A stretch of DNA of 64,000 bases from Glandiceps talaboti (taxonomy: Eukaryota; Hemichordata; Enteropneusta; Spengelidae). Shown here piece by piece: positions 45,224 through 57,560 of this stretch (within the stretch, counting starts at the first letter, position 1; each line of letters opens with the position of its first letter). Where the stretch lies: assembly GCF_964340395.1 (NCBI RefSeq), contig NC_135569.1:6889040-6953039 (forward strand), given 5' to 3'. The position numbers were made by a program, and so were the translations under genes. The notes under the pieces are model-generated. The model was not told where the DNA came from, ran no database searches, and saw only the letters and a program-made list of their open reading frames with translations.

Positions 45224-46923
45224 CGTTAAGTAGAGAAGGGGAGTGGATGTAGAGAAGTTGAGAGAACGTCGAGAAAGGGAGTAGAGAAAGGGGAGCAGAA
45301 CAGAGAGAGGATAAACTAAACTTTTAAAGACAGAGAGATACAGACAATGATAAAGAGGAGGGAGAGCGGGAAATGGAAATCGGGAGATCAAGATAGACAC
45401 TGGTATAAGATATTAGAATTTCTTAAGTTTGTAATATCTAATGGGAACAACGTCAAACTTTAGTGATTCTGATAGTGTATGCGATATATATTCGTATATA
45501 ATAAAAGATAATTCAAAATATATGTGGCCATGAGCACTGGTTATGTCGGAACATGTTGTGACTTTACCCAACCGACACTTGATATGCATGGCTAACTATG
45601 TTGTTGTACATGTGTATTCCGCGATACATTTGTCGCTGTACAGCTGGTGCAGCTACACTCTCAAAGAATGGTTACGTTGCCATAATGATACAGCTTAATA
45701 TTATTTGTTGTCATTTCTGTAAGGTGCGCTGTGCAATTAGCAATTCTGGAATTATCCAAATATTGTTTTACTAGCACCAAATTCAGTATTACATTTGCAT
45801 ATTTATATCCTGATGTTACTAAGCTAAGAGCTGAGTCTATTGTCAAAAGAACAATCTTCTTCATGCTTCGAATAGTGTAGGGCGCCGGGGGGCAAATATG
45901 TAATGTTTGCCGTAAAACGGCCCTGCGGTTGTCAAGACGATGACCGTATGATATCAATGAAAATAGATTTACTAGGTTTTTCACTTTTAAAAGTAGTTTA
46001 TCGTTGCAGACCGTTTTGACATGTCTGAAGGTATGTGTTATAACTTACTATTAAATAGTCATTCCTTAGGCTAATGACCAAAGTATACTGATCAAATAAA
46101 AGGCATGATATAACGTATCACTTCCACCTTTCAGAGAAGAGGCAATGAAATAAGCAAGACTGTTTACAAATTGAAAACATGACTTTTATCTCTCTTGATA
46201 AAAGAAAGGAGAGACAAACAAACAATACACAGACTCAGAGACATACACATACATATATACATACATACAGACAGACAGACAGACAGACATACAGACACGC
46301 ACGCGCACCGAAGGGTGTGTCAAACAACATTATTTATTGAGAAATAATACAGTTAAACGAAATTTCGCTTTCCAAATTTTGTCTCGTGTATTTATGGTGT
46401 TAAAGAATTCGTGCTTTAATATGACCTTTGCAGTAGTATCGAAAAAATTTCAAAATTGTTAAAAATAAGGCAAGACTAGAAAATAACGTTGCAAACCTTT
46501 TTCCTTTTGACCACTCATCTTGGCATCACGTGATAAATTAGAAAAAAGAGGCTGAATATACGTCAATCACTCGTGGCTCCTCCCCCTTGGTCTATGACGT
46601 GTACTGTAACAAAGTCATATTTTTTCAACTACGACTACGTGTGATATTCCACCAAACCAAACAATTATCGCCATTAACACATTCCAGTTGTTATCTTCAT
46701 TGAGTTCTTTAATTTACCCTAGTTTGATTGGTTTGAAATTGCCCTTTCTTGACACTAGTTCGGCCACTTAAAGAGCAAACTTCCAATTACGCAGTTGAGA
46801 TTTATCATGTCAATGACACGAGGTGTGGAGATACAGAGATGACGTAAAGGGGTCGTTGCACTGGTATACTATCTCTTTACAAGGCACGTCAGCATACTTA
46901 GAAAGATGGCTGAGGTTGTGAAT
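45223..46923. other. Intergenic, no gene seen
   Basis: A 107-codon - strand frame at 45,661-45,984 has no recognisable feature. (ACAT)/(GACA) repeats at 46,239-46,300. Nothing else supported. Confidence 0.45.
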
Positions 46924-47270
46924 ATTTAAAACTCACACTAGCTGCACCTTGGGTATTATTTTATCGATCAGACAACCAATAATATAATTGACTAAAAATT
47001 TATAAAATACCAATAATTAGACATTGTACATGTCAATTAGGGCCCTGCTTTATCTATAAGTAGTATAGTACGTGATTCGTTGAGGGCGTTGATTTTGGGG
47101 TGCGGACCTAAAAATCAATTTGATTGGATTTATTGTACCATATTATGTGTACAGCTACACTACACAAATACATTACCCCACATGTGATTTAATACCGTTC
47201 AGGGTGTACAATATTATGAATAAATCATTATATCTAACAAACTAATTTTAAAAAATGTTTAACTAATGTA
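46924..47270 (+). mobile_element. TIR element family A, copy 2
   Basis: The left end is TTTAAAACTCACACTAGCTG. The core has 'GATCAGACAACCAATAATAT', 'TAGACATTGTACATGTCAAT' and 'CAGGGTGTACAATATTATGA'. The right TIR is decayed, so its end is approximate. Confidence 0.75.
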
Positions 47271-47539
47271 ACATTCATAATTAATATGTTAGGTTTTAAA
47301 TTATTCATTAAAATACTACAGGTAGCCATCAAACATATTTTTTTCATGCTGGAAGCTTGAGATTCAATTTATATCTATTTGGCAGTGTTCACATGTGAGA
47401 CTGAAACTCAGTAATAATAGTTTGAGTATTGCAAAATATTTTTCTTCAACTGTGATATTGTTTTCGACGATATCTAAGCTTATTCGAATGTTTGTTGCAT
47501 GTTCCCACGCAATTTACGAGTTCATCAATACAAAGTTTC

Positions 47540-47872
47540 CAAATACCATCTCTCTAATAAACATGTCTTTTTTATTCAAAATGCAAAAAAATAATCTATC
47601 TTTTAAAGAGTGCTCGTTAATCTTTCATAATCTCTCTGACAAACATTGTTTAAATCTAAAATCCAAAATAATACTTCTTTTCAAGACGGCTCGTTAGACT
47701 TTCATTATCTCTCTTGCAGGCATTTTTTTTAAACTTTGAAAATTCAAAACAATTTCTCTTTTAAAGAGGGCTCGTTATTTTTTTTCATAATCTCTCTGAC
47801 AAACATTTTACTATTTAATTCAAAATCCAAAATACCATCCCTTTTTGAAAGGAGTCGTTAATCTTTCAGCAT
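47540..47872. repeat. 80-bp tandem repeat, about 4 units
   Basis: The phrase CTCGTTAATCTTTCATAATC, then TCTCTGACAAACATT, recurs at about 47,612, 47,690, 47,771 and 47,854. The units have diverged. Confidence 0.9.
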
Positions 47873-48408
47873 GTCGTTAATTAAGACAAAATAATACCTA
47901 TTTCTCTCAGAGGGAAATAACAATAGCCGTGCATCAAATGTGTAATAAACCATTTTAGTCCTAAGGGCACAGTGGTTTTTATTCTTCAGAGGGAAAGAAG
48001 GATATCTAAAGATAAAGCAGCTTGCTAACTAGATCGCACTTAAGTAAAATATATCCCTGCAGGGTGTTAACTACATTGTTTTTTCCGTATTTTTAGGGAC
48101 TGTAAGCTTACCTTTGCGTAATGTATCGTATGTTCCAAATTTTTGGGGATTTTTCAAATAATTTCCCAATGAATTGTAACACAACTTATACCAGACAGGG
48201 AATGTGGATTCTGACTGTATATTGCATACAATATGTCTCAATTAAAATAAACAAGAGAATTGAGTATTATGTTTTCATTTTAAACGGATAGAACGCAATA
48301 GTATGACAGTAACTGTGTAATGAACTTATTTCAGGCGAGATGTACTCAGAGTTTAATTTGAGATCAAATCTTCATGGATTTCGCATTCAATTCATGGTTT
48401 TTAATTTT

Positions 48409-48625
48409 TTATATTTTATGTTTTTGATGTAACGGTTTGTTGAGTTTTGAGAGTGGAAGCTTGACGAGGTATCTCTGAGCAACATGACACCCATATAACC
48501 CGCGGATAGTCAGCGCGCTCAGGGACGTCTCTAATGTACGTTCACTAAATTCCACATGCATAACCCCGAGGTTGTCGTTATTCAATGGTAGCGAGACCTG
48601 CACACGCCTATTCCTTATAAATGTC
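48409..48625 (-). CDS. Weak candidate terminal exon (- strand)
   Basis: On the - strand, from GTGTGCAG the frame reads VSLPLNNDNLGVMHVEFSER, then TLETSLSALTIRGLYGC and QRYLVKLPLSKL, stopping at 48,409. GC and CpG are higher than in the flanks. The alternating strand-like pattern ending in a 'YLVKLPL' type strand recalls CS/PIH-type beta-sandwich tails, but this is only a resemblance. No AATAAA close by. Confidence 0.25.
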
Positions 48626-51600
48626 GGGAATAGTGAACAATCCACGCATAAAACATAACGTGAATGCACCAACCATTGTCTTCTCCAGGAAGTTTTACAT
48701 TATGAACATTCTATAATGGTGTTTCAGTTCAAATGGAGCCGTGTGATCCAGTTTTACGCATTCAGAAATAACATTTCCTTAACCTATATCCGTAAAGTAT
48801 TGTTAAAGACTCGATACCTAATAAACATATACAGCCTGTAAATCTAAGCATTGTCATTTTCAATTAAATTTTATATGTCTAATTTAAATATTGTTGTCAT
48901 TGGTGACAAGCTTGATCTTGTAATTGTAAGCTTACATGAAAGCATGAAAAATAAACGAACCGTACATGTTTATGTTTTTTCTTCTCTAGCGGTGTGCTTT
49001 TGATTATATCTCTGAAATTGTCCGCGAAACAGTGCTGGGGGACATATGTTGTACGTGCTATCAAAGTATTGGCACTATCAGTTTATCAATGACATAGGAG
49101 AACCAAACAGCAGAACGTCACTCGATTTAATCACGATATCATATAAGCAGAAAGATACTGTACACACAATAGCAAAACGGTTGTTGTCTGTGACATTATC
49201 ACTCATCAATATTACTTGCCGTTTATTCCCTATCGTCGCAGTGCATGGGCGATGTACAGTTCGCTGACATTATTAGGAAAGCCGTAGACGTTACTTGATA
49301 TTCTACACAGAAATGAAATATGAAATACAATGATAAAATATGATTTTTGAAAACCTCGAACAACAAAAAATACCCCTCCAATAAAAATCGGGAGTCGCTC
49401 GCGTAGATGCCACGATATGGGATGTAATAAATGGTGAATATTTGATTTTTTAATTTGGTTAAATTTGATATTTCAAGACAGCTTATTTCTTCATGCTGCA
49501 CGTGAAAAATGTAAACGCAAGCTTATACCTAGGTCCCCGATCCCCCTGAATTGTTAAATATGTACATACCGTGGGCAAATTTTAATTGATAATGATGAAG
49601 ATACAATATTATTTGATTTTCTCATACATGACAAACTATTGCTAAATATTTGTCGTACATGAAAAATGTCAAAGTAATTAATTTTTAGTTTGCTCCGAGG
49701 ATTAATTTTCAATAGAATGTACACAGTTTAGACACTTAGTGTTAATAGAATGTCGTATAATATAGTTTTATCATTACTCCCTCTTTTCTGTGTGGGTTCA
49801 ACGTTGACACTCCGCTCTAGATAATTCATCGGCTCATAACGTATATATTGTGTATACACTTTAACCTAACGCTGTAACTGGTGATGTGGAACACATTAGA
49901 AACATCGCGGTATTGTCACTTAACAAAAAATGTTATTTCAACCTCCTTGACGAATAAAAACTAAATGAAAAACAAATTTCACACTCAGAACATGAAGTTG
50001 TACATCGTAACATGATCTCTGAAAAGGGCTTTACAAATTGTCGCCATATACATATATGTATATGTACAGTTGACTTAGGACCATATTTCATAGTAAATTG
50101 CAGATCGGTTTTAGTGGCAATTATCTTTTTTATAGGTTTATGTGCCTGGAAAAGGTCGCAATGTCAACATAGCACGTTGAGGTTAAATTATCATCAGTAA
50201 ATACGAGATATAAATATAGATTGAATTCGTGCTCTTACGTTATCTTTCGCCATCTAAGCCACAGGCAAAAAACCCCATGGTTCACTTTTATACACAGAAA
50301 AGACAATAAATGTGCGCACGCGCACTGCTACTGTGGAAAAACGTCCCGTTCAGTGAGGATAGGGTTGTATGGCTATGCAGTGCAGTTATATTCACTTTAA
50401 ATCGTAAGTAAGTCTTGACAACTTTAATCGAATACGGTAGAATCGTGCGCTGCTATTTGTGTCTCGGTTTGGATTAAGCTTTCATAATTTGAAATTGAAG
50501 CACAAAAAGTGGATTGGAAAGTACGATGCAGAATACACCACGGCGGTCACGGAACGGAATTCATAACTCGATGTAGTGTACCCGTAATGCATAGATACGT
50601 ATTAGGTGAGTAACATCTTATCAAACATGTATCTACCTGACTATTGTAAGACTAGCATTATTTTAACAAATTCGCATCATCAAATAGTAGGAAAATTGTG
50701 ACGATGAGGGACAGGTGATAACATGATGTTCATAGCGTTGAATAATCAGCCTTTACCATGCGCCAGTTGCCAATTATGAAATGCTTATTAATAAGATTCC
50801 TAGGGGAACCGTACACGAATATATCAATCGTTGGAAAATGCATAATCGAAAGCCCATAAAATAATATATGTTATCGTTTATTAAAATTCAAAGCTTGCAT
50901 TTTTTTAGACGCTGCAATTTTTGGAAAATTTTCGAATTCCAGACGTAAAAACCGCAAGGCTAAAACATACATGTCGTTGGCATTTGGTAGTTATAAAATA
51001 CACCACCTGTCTTTGTAAGCTACTTTAATTGGCAATAAACGTACTGCCAAAGGCAGGGTCTGTCGACACTGTCGCAGGCTCCTACAGAGAGGGCTTTTAC
51101 AATAAGCTTTTGTAATCAAACTCTTACATTGCCACATGTCTGTGGGATTATCTTGCATTTTCGAAACAGCCACTCCGACGTAGATTTCCTATTAACTATA
51201 TAAATCATTTTGTACTAGTTGCTTTCAAAACTACCGTGCCTAGAGTGTCTGACGAAACTTTAGACCTAGCAGACTCTTGCAACGAAACACCAGTACCCTT
51301 GTCGTGTTGTGTGTGGCGGCAGCTTAACGAGTTAACACCGGGACGTCACAGAATTAATGAGAATGGGTGTACTTGAACTTGCACTCTCGTCACAGACGAA
51401 TTGGAACAAATGGTGTGGATTTTATTTCAGAGCAAAATTATAAAAAAGAACCCTGACATGATAAGATCTAAAATCTAGGTTTATATTTATTATTTAGTTT
51501 GTTTTGCGGCGGGTTAACATCTCGACATCATACAAACTAATTTACAATAGCTTATCTTTAGTGTTGCGTATCGCAGAAAGGAGTTACTAAGATGTAAGGA

Positions 51601-53105
51601 GCGTGCCATTGTCACCGTATATTCCTCGTGTTTATGCATCACCGAGCTGCACGACTATTATACTAATATCGAATGAATAATTTATGAAACCTTTCAAAAG
51701 AGAAAATGGAAAATACAGTAATGTTCATTGTTTATAACTTTGTATATAGTAAAAGGTGACCTCCTCATTCAGGCAAACGTAGAAGGTTCAGGGAAACGGC
51801 TTTATATTATGCATCAAGTGTTCCAAACTATTTCCACATTAGGGTACTTAAGAGTTTTTTTGCGACGGTGCTTGAGTTTGCGTTCTTTGAAGTGTACGAT
51901 CAATATTGTATAATAGCACAAGGGTGTATACATTATCGCATTCGTTTGCATAGGCATTGCCATAAAGTAAAATACAAGTAAGTTGTTCGGCTGCGAGATC
52001 ACAAAGCAGTGTACATTTGTATACATTGCAAATTTGGGATATTGCGTCTGTTATTCGATTCTATTCTAACTATAGTAGCCAATGAACTCGGTGAGAATAC
52101 CAATCTCACAACACATTACTGATGCCAGGTCTAACGTGTACCTCGCGTGATTACCAATTATCGGACATCACGTGATTACCAATTATCGGACATCTTTTTC
52201 TTACAATGGAGCAGATATATAAACAAAATTACCACTACAAAATTAATGAGTATTGATTGAAGACAACGGTACCAACTTTGTTTCTTTGCAAAATAACATT
52301 TTCAATATCGAGATGAAAAACACCGACAAGGAACGGAGCAAATGGCGGGGGTGTTTTGCTTTCATGATGTTCAAATAAAGAGAATTCGGGTTTGCTATCA
52401 TATACATTTTCAAATGAGTTCTGAACGGTCTGTACATGACGGATAAACACACAAATCAGCGTTGAGGCACATGCGATTTTGTTGAAATTAAAAAATATAT
52501 GATCGCTGTAAGTAAAGAACAAACAATATCTTAGAACGTTATATAAAATACATCTGTCATTATCATGAAGAACGATTAAGAAATACAATAGATAAATTGA
52601 CAACAACTGCATACAATTTCTCTAACTAATTTACTACAAGATGTAACCTAAGGGTAAACTGTGATCAGAAGATATAGAAAGTAGACATCAACATTAGTCA
52701 AGTAGCTGTTACAATCCAATAAACCATTCCTCAGCTCATTATTATTCTTGTAGAGTAAACGTCAACGCTTATCGGAGAGTAAACTATTAAACAGTGAAAC
52801 AATCTAACTGTGTTGATATAGTATTAAATATAACATTCTCTGTACATGTACTACCAATACGTATCAGTCTATGAAATAGTGCTACTGCAATGTATCAATG
52901 TATGGAAATCTCGCACTCTTATAATAAAGATAGCAAACACAGTTTCCATTTTTTCTGTTACTAGTAATGATATTAAAATACTTCCTTGGAACAAGTGAAA
53001 CCATCATAGCAAACTCACAAACACAGGGACAGATACAGACACAAGGGCAGACACACTCATTTACAAACAGACACACTGACACACAGAGACACTAAATATA
53101 GGTTG
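48626..53105. other. Intergenic, no gene seen
   Basis: 4.5 kb without a supported gene. An open run at about 51,200-51,372 (PRVSDETLDLADSCNETP) has no start and no clear splice sites. A 23-bp duplication (GTGATTACCAATTATCGGAC) is at 52,148-52,195. Confidence 0.5.
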
Positions 53106-53304
53106 AAATGATTCATGATAGTATTATTCAGTGAACTGATAAATTAATTAATGAATAATTAATTGCATTATGAGAATACCCGTAGTTAAACATTGCAATA
53201 ACCGTACTGATGTATGTATACATGTATATGTGTATGTGTGTATGTATGTATGTATGTATGTATGTATGTATGTATGTATGTATGTATGTATGTATGTATC
53301 TATG

Positions 53305-53336
<32 letters not shown>

Positions 53337-54275
53337 CGTACGTACGTACGTACGTTCATTCAATTATTTTTAATGTGTGCATTAAATCATTAAGAAATAT
53401 ATTCACATGCATACATACATACATACATACATACATACATACATACATACATACATCAGTACGGTTATTGCAATATTCAACTAACCACAGATATTTCCAT
53501 AATGCAATTAGTTAGTAAATATATAACCACATATATTTTCATAATGCAATTAATTATTCACTAATTAATTTATAAAATGATTCATGATCGTACTATTCAG
53601 TGAACTGATAAATTAATTAATGAATAGTTAATTACATGACGAAAATATATGTAGTTAAATATTTACTAACTAATTGCATTATAAAAATACCTGTGGTTAG
53701 TCAAATATTGCAATAACCGTACTTATGTATGTATGTATGTATGTATGTATGTATGTATGTATGTATGTATGTATGTATGTATGTATGTATGTGTGTGTGT
53801 GTGTGTGTGTGTGTAAGTATGTGTGTGTGCGTGCGTGTATGTATATATGTATGTGTGTATGTATGTATGTATGTATGTATGTATGTATGTATGTATGTAT
53901 GTATGTATGTATCTATGTATGTATGTATGTATGTATGTATGTATGTATGTATGTGTGTATGTGTGTATGTATGTATGTATGTATGTATGTGTGTGTTTGT
54001 GTGTGTGCGTGCGTGCGTGCGTGCGTGCATGTATGTATATATGTATGTATGTGTGTATGTATGTATGTATGTATGTATGTATGTATGTATGTATGTATGT
54101 ATGTATGTATGCATGTGTGTGTGTATGTATGTATGTATGTATGTATGTATGTATGTATGTATGTGTGTGCGCATGCGTGCGTGCGTGCGTGCGTGTATGT
54201 ATGTATGTATGTATGTATGTATGCATCAATATATTTCTGAATGATTTAATGCACACCTTAAAAATAATTGATGAA
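53106..54275. repeat. Inverted-repeat and (ATGT)n compound
   Basis: Segment A (ends TTGCAATAACCGTACTGATG) at 53,106-53,212 is followed by (ATGT)n, then segment B inverted (53,359-53,402), (ATAC)n, A inverted (53,455-53,575), A again (53,576-53,725), a long (ATGT)n with GTGTGT/GCGT patches, and B (54,227-54,272). So 53,359-53,575 and 53,576-54,272 are two inverse copies of one A-(ATGT)n-B unit, with repeat tracts of about 47 and 500 bases. Confidence 0.88.
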
Positions 54276-54312
54276 CGAATGAATGAATGAATGAATGAAT
54301 GAATGAATGAGT
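54276..54312. repeat. (GAAT)n microsatellite
   Basis: About nine GAAT units, directly after segment B. Confidence 0.95.
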
Positions 54313-54719
54313 GGATGTATAGATGAATGGATTCAAGGATCGACTGATTTCTGTCGCAAGTTAATTAAAACAGTATATGGTTACAATAAGTAAATATTAC
54401 AAATAGTACATGAGCGGTGCAATATTTGAATTGTGAAATATTGTCATTTTGATGATGAAACCTAATATATGATATGATAAAATAGCAACTGTATAATTAC
54501 GTAGTTTATGATTGATATGTGTATCATATAAATTATAATAACTGTATAGAGAAGGAAACAAAGACTGAAAACCGACTATTAGATATGATTCCCAATATTT
54601 TTCTTCATTCAACCAAGGAAAATATGAGTGACATAAGGGATCCTTGTCACTACGAGTCGCTAGACGATTAGTGACATACCTTAAAACATACCTGACACCT
54701 ATAAATGATTTCATTTCTT

Positions 54720-54853
54720 ATGGTATCATTTATTTATTTATTGTACATAATTGCTCTCTGTTTTTGTTTTTAACTAATCCTGTTCTGTCATGTAAAATAC
54801 AACTTTGTACGATGGGCTGTGGCCCTTAACTGAAATAAATAAATAATTTGTAA
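54720..54853 (+). mobile_element. 3' end of a non-LTR retrotransposon (LINE tail)
   Basis: 'TTGTACGATGGGCTGTGGCC' then AAATAAATAAATAA: the open frame ends in ...LCTMGCGP and the sequence closes with an (AAAT)n tail. This style of 3' end is common in CR1/L2-like elements. 5'-truncated; no reverse transcriptase present. Confidence 0.45.
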
Positions 54854-55082
54854 CTTGAAGTGACACACCTTAGGTCACGAGCATTTTCCGACTGAATGAA
54901 GAAATATTGGGGAATAATATAATAATACCATTGGCTGTAATATAACAAAATCTATATTTGGAAAACATCAGAACAATGACGTAGGTACGCGTGGTCGTGA
55001 CATAGATACGCGTTGTCGTAATGTAGAACGACCAGAGTGTATATATATTCCATACTTTTTGTTGTACCTGGCTTGTGGGTGG

Positions 55083-55165
55083 TATAAAACCGAGTGAACC
55101 AAATCTTAGATTTATGGTTGTACTGTACGCTTGTTGCATGAACCGTCTGCTAGAGCAATTTACTT
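55083..55165 (+). promoter_or_regulatory. Weak TATA-box promoter and first-exon candidate
   Basis: TATAAAA at 55,083, then ATG at 55,114 with 17 codons (MVVLYACCMNRLLEQFT) up to a donor GTGAGT at 55,166. The region just upstream (54,970-55,060) is a repeat shared with 28,380-28,450, so this may be a repeat end instead. Confidence 0.2.
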
Positions 55166-55815
55166 GTGAGTGATCTCGTGTGTGCTTATAGTCCTGCTTA
55201 TATTATAAGATGACTTACAAGGAACCATTTATTAGTACTTTGTAGACTGTTGTTCGCTGTTTCAATTTGGTTGTAATAGTGTTTTAGTTTGCAATGCATA
55301 TGCTAAGTTTGGTTGAGGTGACATTAAAACCAACCCATTAATCCACAAACATACTCACCCACCCACCCACCTGGAACTAACCAACTAACACAACAACACA
55401 TGTACACCAAGCAAACTATCACATGGCCAACCAATCAACCAATTTATATGTAGTAACTGTATCACCCCAACATGTAATACTAACCCAATATGTAATAACA
55501 CCTTAACCCAATATTTAATACTAACCCAATATGGTTGATTACTACATATTGGGGTGATACAGTAACAATTTGTTGACACGGTTTTGATGTTGTTCTGCTA
55601 GACTAGTAACATCTTTGTAATAGTTCAATCAATTGTTTAAGGTATTTGAAGAACTAGAACATTTGTTCATTGACTGATTCAATATTTAGACCACTTCCTG
55701 AGTTGTAACAGTTCAGTTAATGTGATTTCAATCTCACAGCATAGCACGACGAATGACATGTAATAGGTATGATTTGGTAGTGACATAAGCAAGATAACAA
55801 TCCTGGCTCTCAAAC

Positions 55816-56086
55816 TTTATTCATGTTGCAGTCATCATCTTCTCAAATCAATGTGTAGACAGACAGACATAACAGCTGTCACCGCTTAGATTGTCTATTC
55901 TGATATACAGATACACATTCTATTTATCCTCACAATGTATAAATTGTCCAACACTATCTTGTTTCATGCAATAACTTCGGCTCGGCGTGTATTGACTTTT
56001 AAATGAATATTCATTAAAACCAACGTCTTCAATTGTTAAGGGAATATCAGAACACGTGACACTATCAGACGTATCTGTTGAACTAG
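55816..56086 (-). CDS. Weak candidate terminal exon, Ser/Thr-rich tail (- strand)
   Basis: On the - strand, after GTTTCTAG the frame reads STDTSDSVTCSDIPLTIEDV, then GFNEYSFKSQYTPSRSYC and QFIHCEDK, stopping at 55,920. AATAAA follows about 100 bases later (55,816-55,821). The hydrophilic Ser/Thr-rich character is like a receptor's cytosolic tail, but no membrane exon was found nearby. Confidence 0.28.
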
Positions 56087-56196
56087 AAACTATTTTGCAC
56101 AGTGTCACATATCAAAGATAATACGTCACAAACACTATAATTTAGACATTATTTTGCATAGTTCCACATGCATCACACATTACCTGGCTATGAGGG

Positions 56197-56292
56197 CACT
56201 AGTAGATGTCATATTACCCCAAGGGCTGTTATGCAAGAACTCTTTAGTTACTACATAGCAGCATGCCGGGTAATATGACGTCTACTATTGCT
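56197..56292. mobile_element. Foldback element, 96 bp
   Basis: The left arm CTAGTAGATGTCATATTACC (56,199) and right arm GGGTAATATGACGTCTACTA (56,268) are inverse complements with one or two mismatches; spacer about 48 bases. Confidence 0.75.
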
Positions 56293-56662
56293 CGATTAAG
56301 GCTACACAATAATTCTCTTTTTTTTGTAACACATCACATTCCCAGGCACGTATTCTTCCCACAGACAACGAAAATCACTGGTAGGAATCCTGTGCTATTG
56401 TAAGAGTGCCGTAGGGAAAAAACAAATATTGCCCTCCGTATGCAAATTGAGATCACTATGAGTCACTAGTCCATACCATGTGACATGCTGTAATCCAATC
56501 ACTGAAGCCTGTATGAAAGTGCATATATAATTTGCCAGTCAATTAGTATGTTTTATCGAAGTTGATTGGTTGGTTTGCTTCGATTTGTATGTGCATGAAA
56601 TATTATTCATTTCTGCTTACCAACCTGTCTATATCGCGATCGGATGCTAAAAATCAAACTGT

Positions 56663-56820
56663 TTTAAACCTGCACTGGCTGGAACTGAGGCATTATTTTT
56701 GCGATCAGAAAACATATAATGTATTTAACAAATAAATTAAAATACCAATAATTAGACATTATACATGTCAATTAGTGGTCTATGTTATCTATAATTTGTT
56801 TTCAGTTGCAGCTGTTGAAA
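56663..56820 (+). mobile_element. TIR element family A, copy 3 (internal deletion)
   Basis: Both ends kept: TTTTAAACCTGCACTGGCTG and CAGTTGCAGCTGTTGAAA. The core from 'TTATCTATAA' to the right end is missing, leaving about 158 bp. A classic deletion derivative. Confidence 0.8.
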
Positions 56821-57205
56821 CTCTAATAAGAAGCTGAAAACTGTTTGTGAATATGTTCAATACAAAGATTTGATTTTAGCAAATGACTTTAAAATCACTG
56901 TATTAAATTAAGGAAAACATTTGTTTAAAAATCAAAGAAGCTCGAATCACTCAAAACATGCCTATATAAAAGCTTTTCCTGGTCCTTTTAAAATCGTCAA
57001 ATTCAATTTATTATTCACACTCCGTTTTCAGGGAAATATCCAATCTATTATTTGCCATAGAGTTAACATAGTGTTTGGTGGCTATTGTCAAATACAAAGT
57101 GAATCCATCTTAAGATCATTTTGTGCCTTATTAAAAAAAAAATTACATGTTGACCCTTCATTTTCCATCTTAATTTTAACTGAAAAAAAAGATCCTTTCA
57201 GTTAA

Positions 57206-57560
57206 TTTAAAGCAGCACTAGCTGAAATGGAGCGTTTTTTTTAAAACTGTTTTGTGAGGTATAATGATTTGTAATATCGTACACCCTTAAAAGTATTGAA
57301 TCACATGTTGGTAAGTATATTTTGTAGCAGTACACATAGTATGGTACAATATATCAAATCAAATTGATTTTCAGGTCCGCACTCAAAAATGCCCTCAATG
57401 AATCACAATTTCAACTTTGGATTATACTCTACTTATAGGTAAAACAGACCTCTGGTTGACATTGTAATGTCTAATAATTGGCCTTTGGCATTTTAACCAG
57501 TGAATGTAGTGTTGGTTGTCTGATTGTAACCAAGTTACTGCTAGTACGGTTTTTTTTTAA
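57206..57560 (-). mobile_element. TIR element family A, copy 4 (inverted)
   Basis: Reads TTTAAAGCAGCACTAGCTGA at its left; the right end is the inverse complement of CCGTACTAGCAGTAACTTGG. The core matches copy 2 inverted, including 'GGTCCGCACTC' and 'TCAAATCAAATTGATTTTCA'. TTAA flanks both sides. Confidence 0.8.

Noticed and set aside
45661-45984. 107-codon - strand frame as a gene
   Set aside because: AT-rich codon use, no domain, start or splice context, no poly(A) signal in place.
51200-51372. Open run PRVSDETLDLADSCNETP as an exon
   Set aside because: No start codon, poor acceptor and no donor; composition alone is not enough.
53701-54290. Open frames of up to 177 codons made of Met-Tyr-Val-Cys or Thr-Tyr-Ile-His
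   Set aside because: Translations of (ATGT)n in several frames; no complexity and no flanking coding signal.
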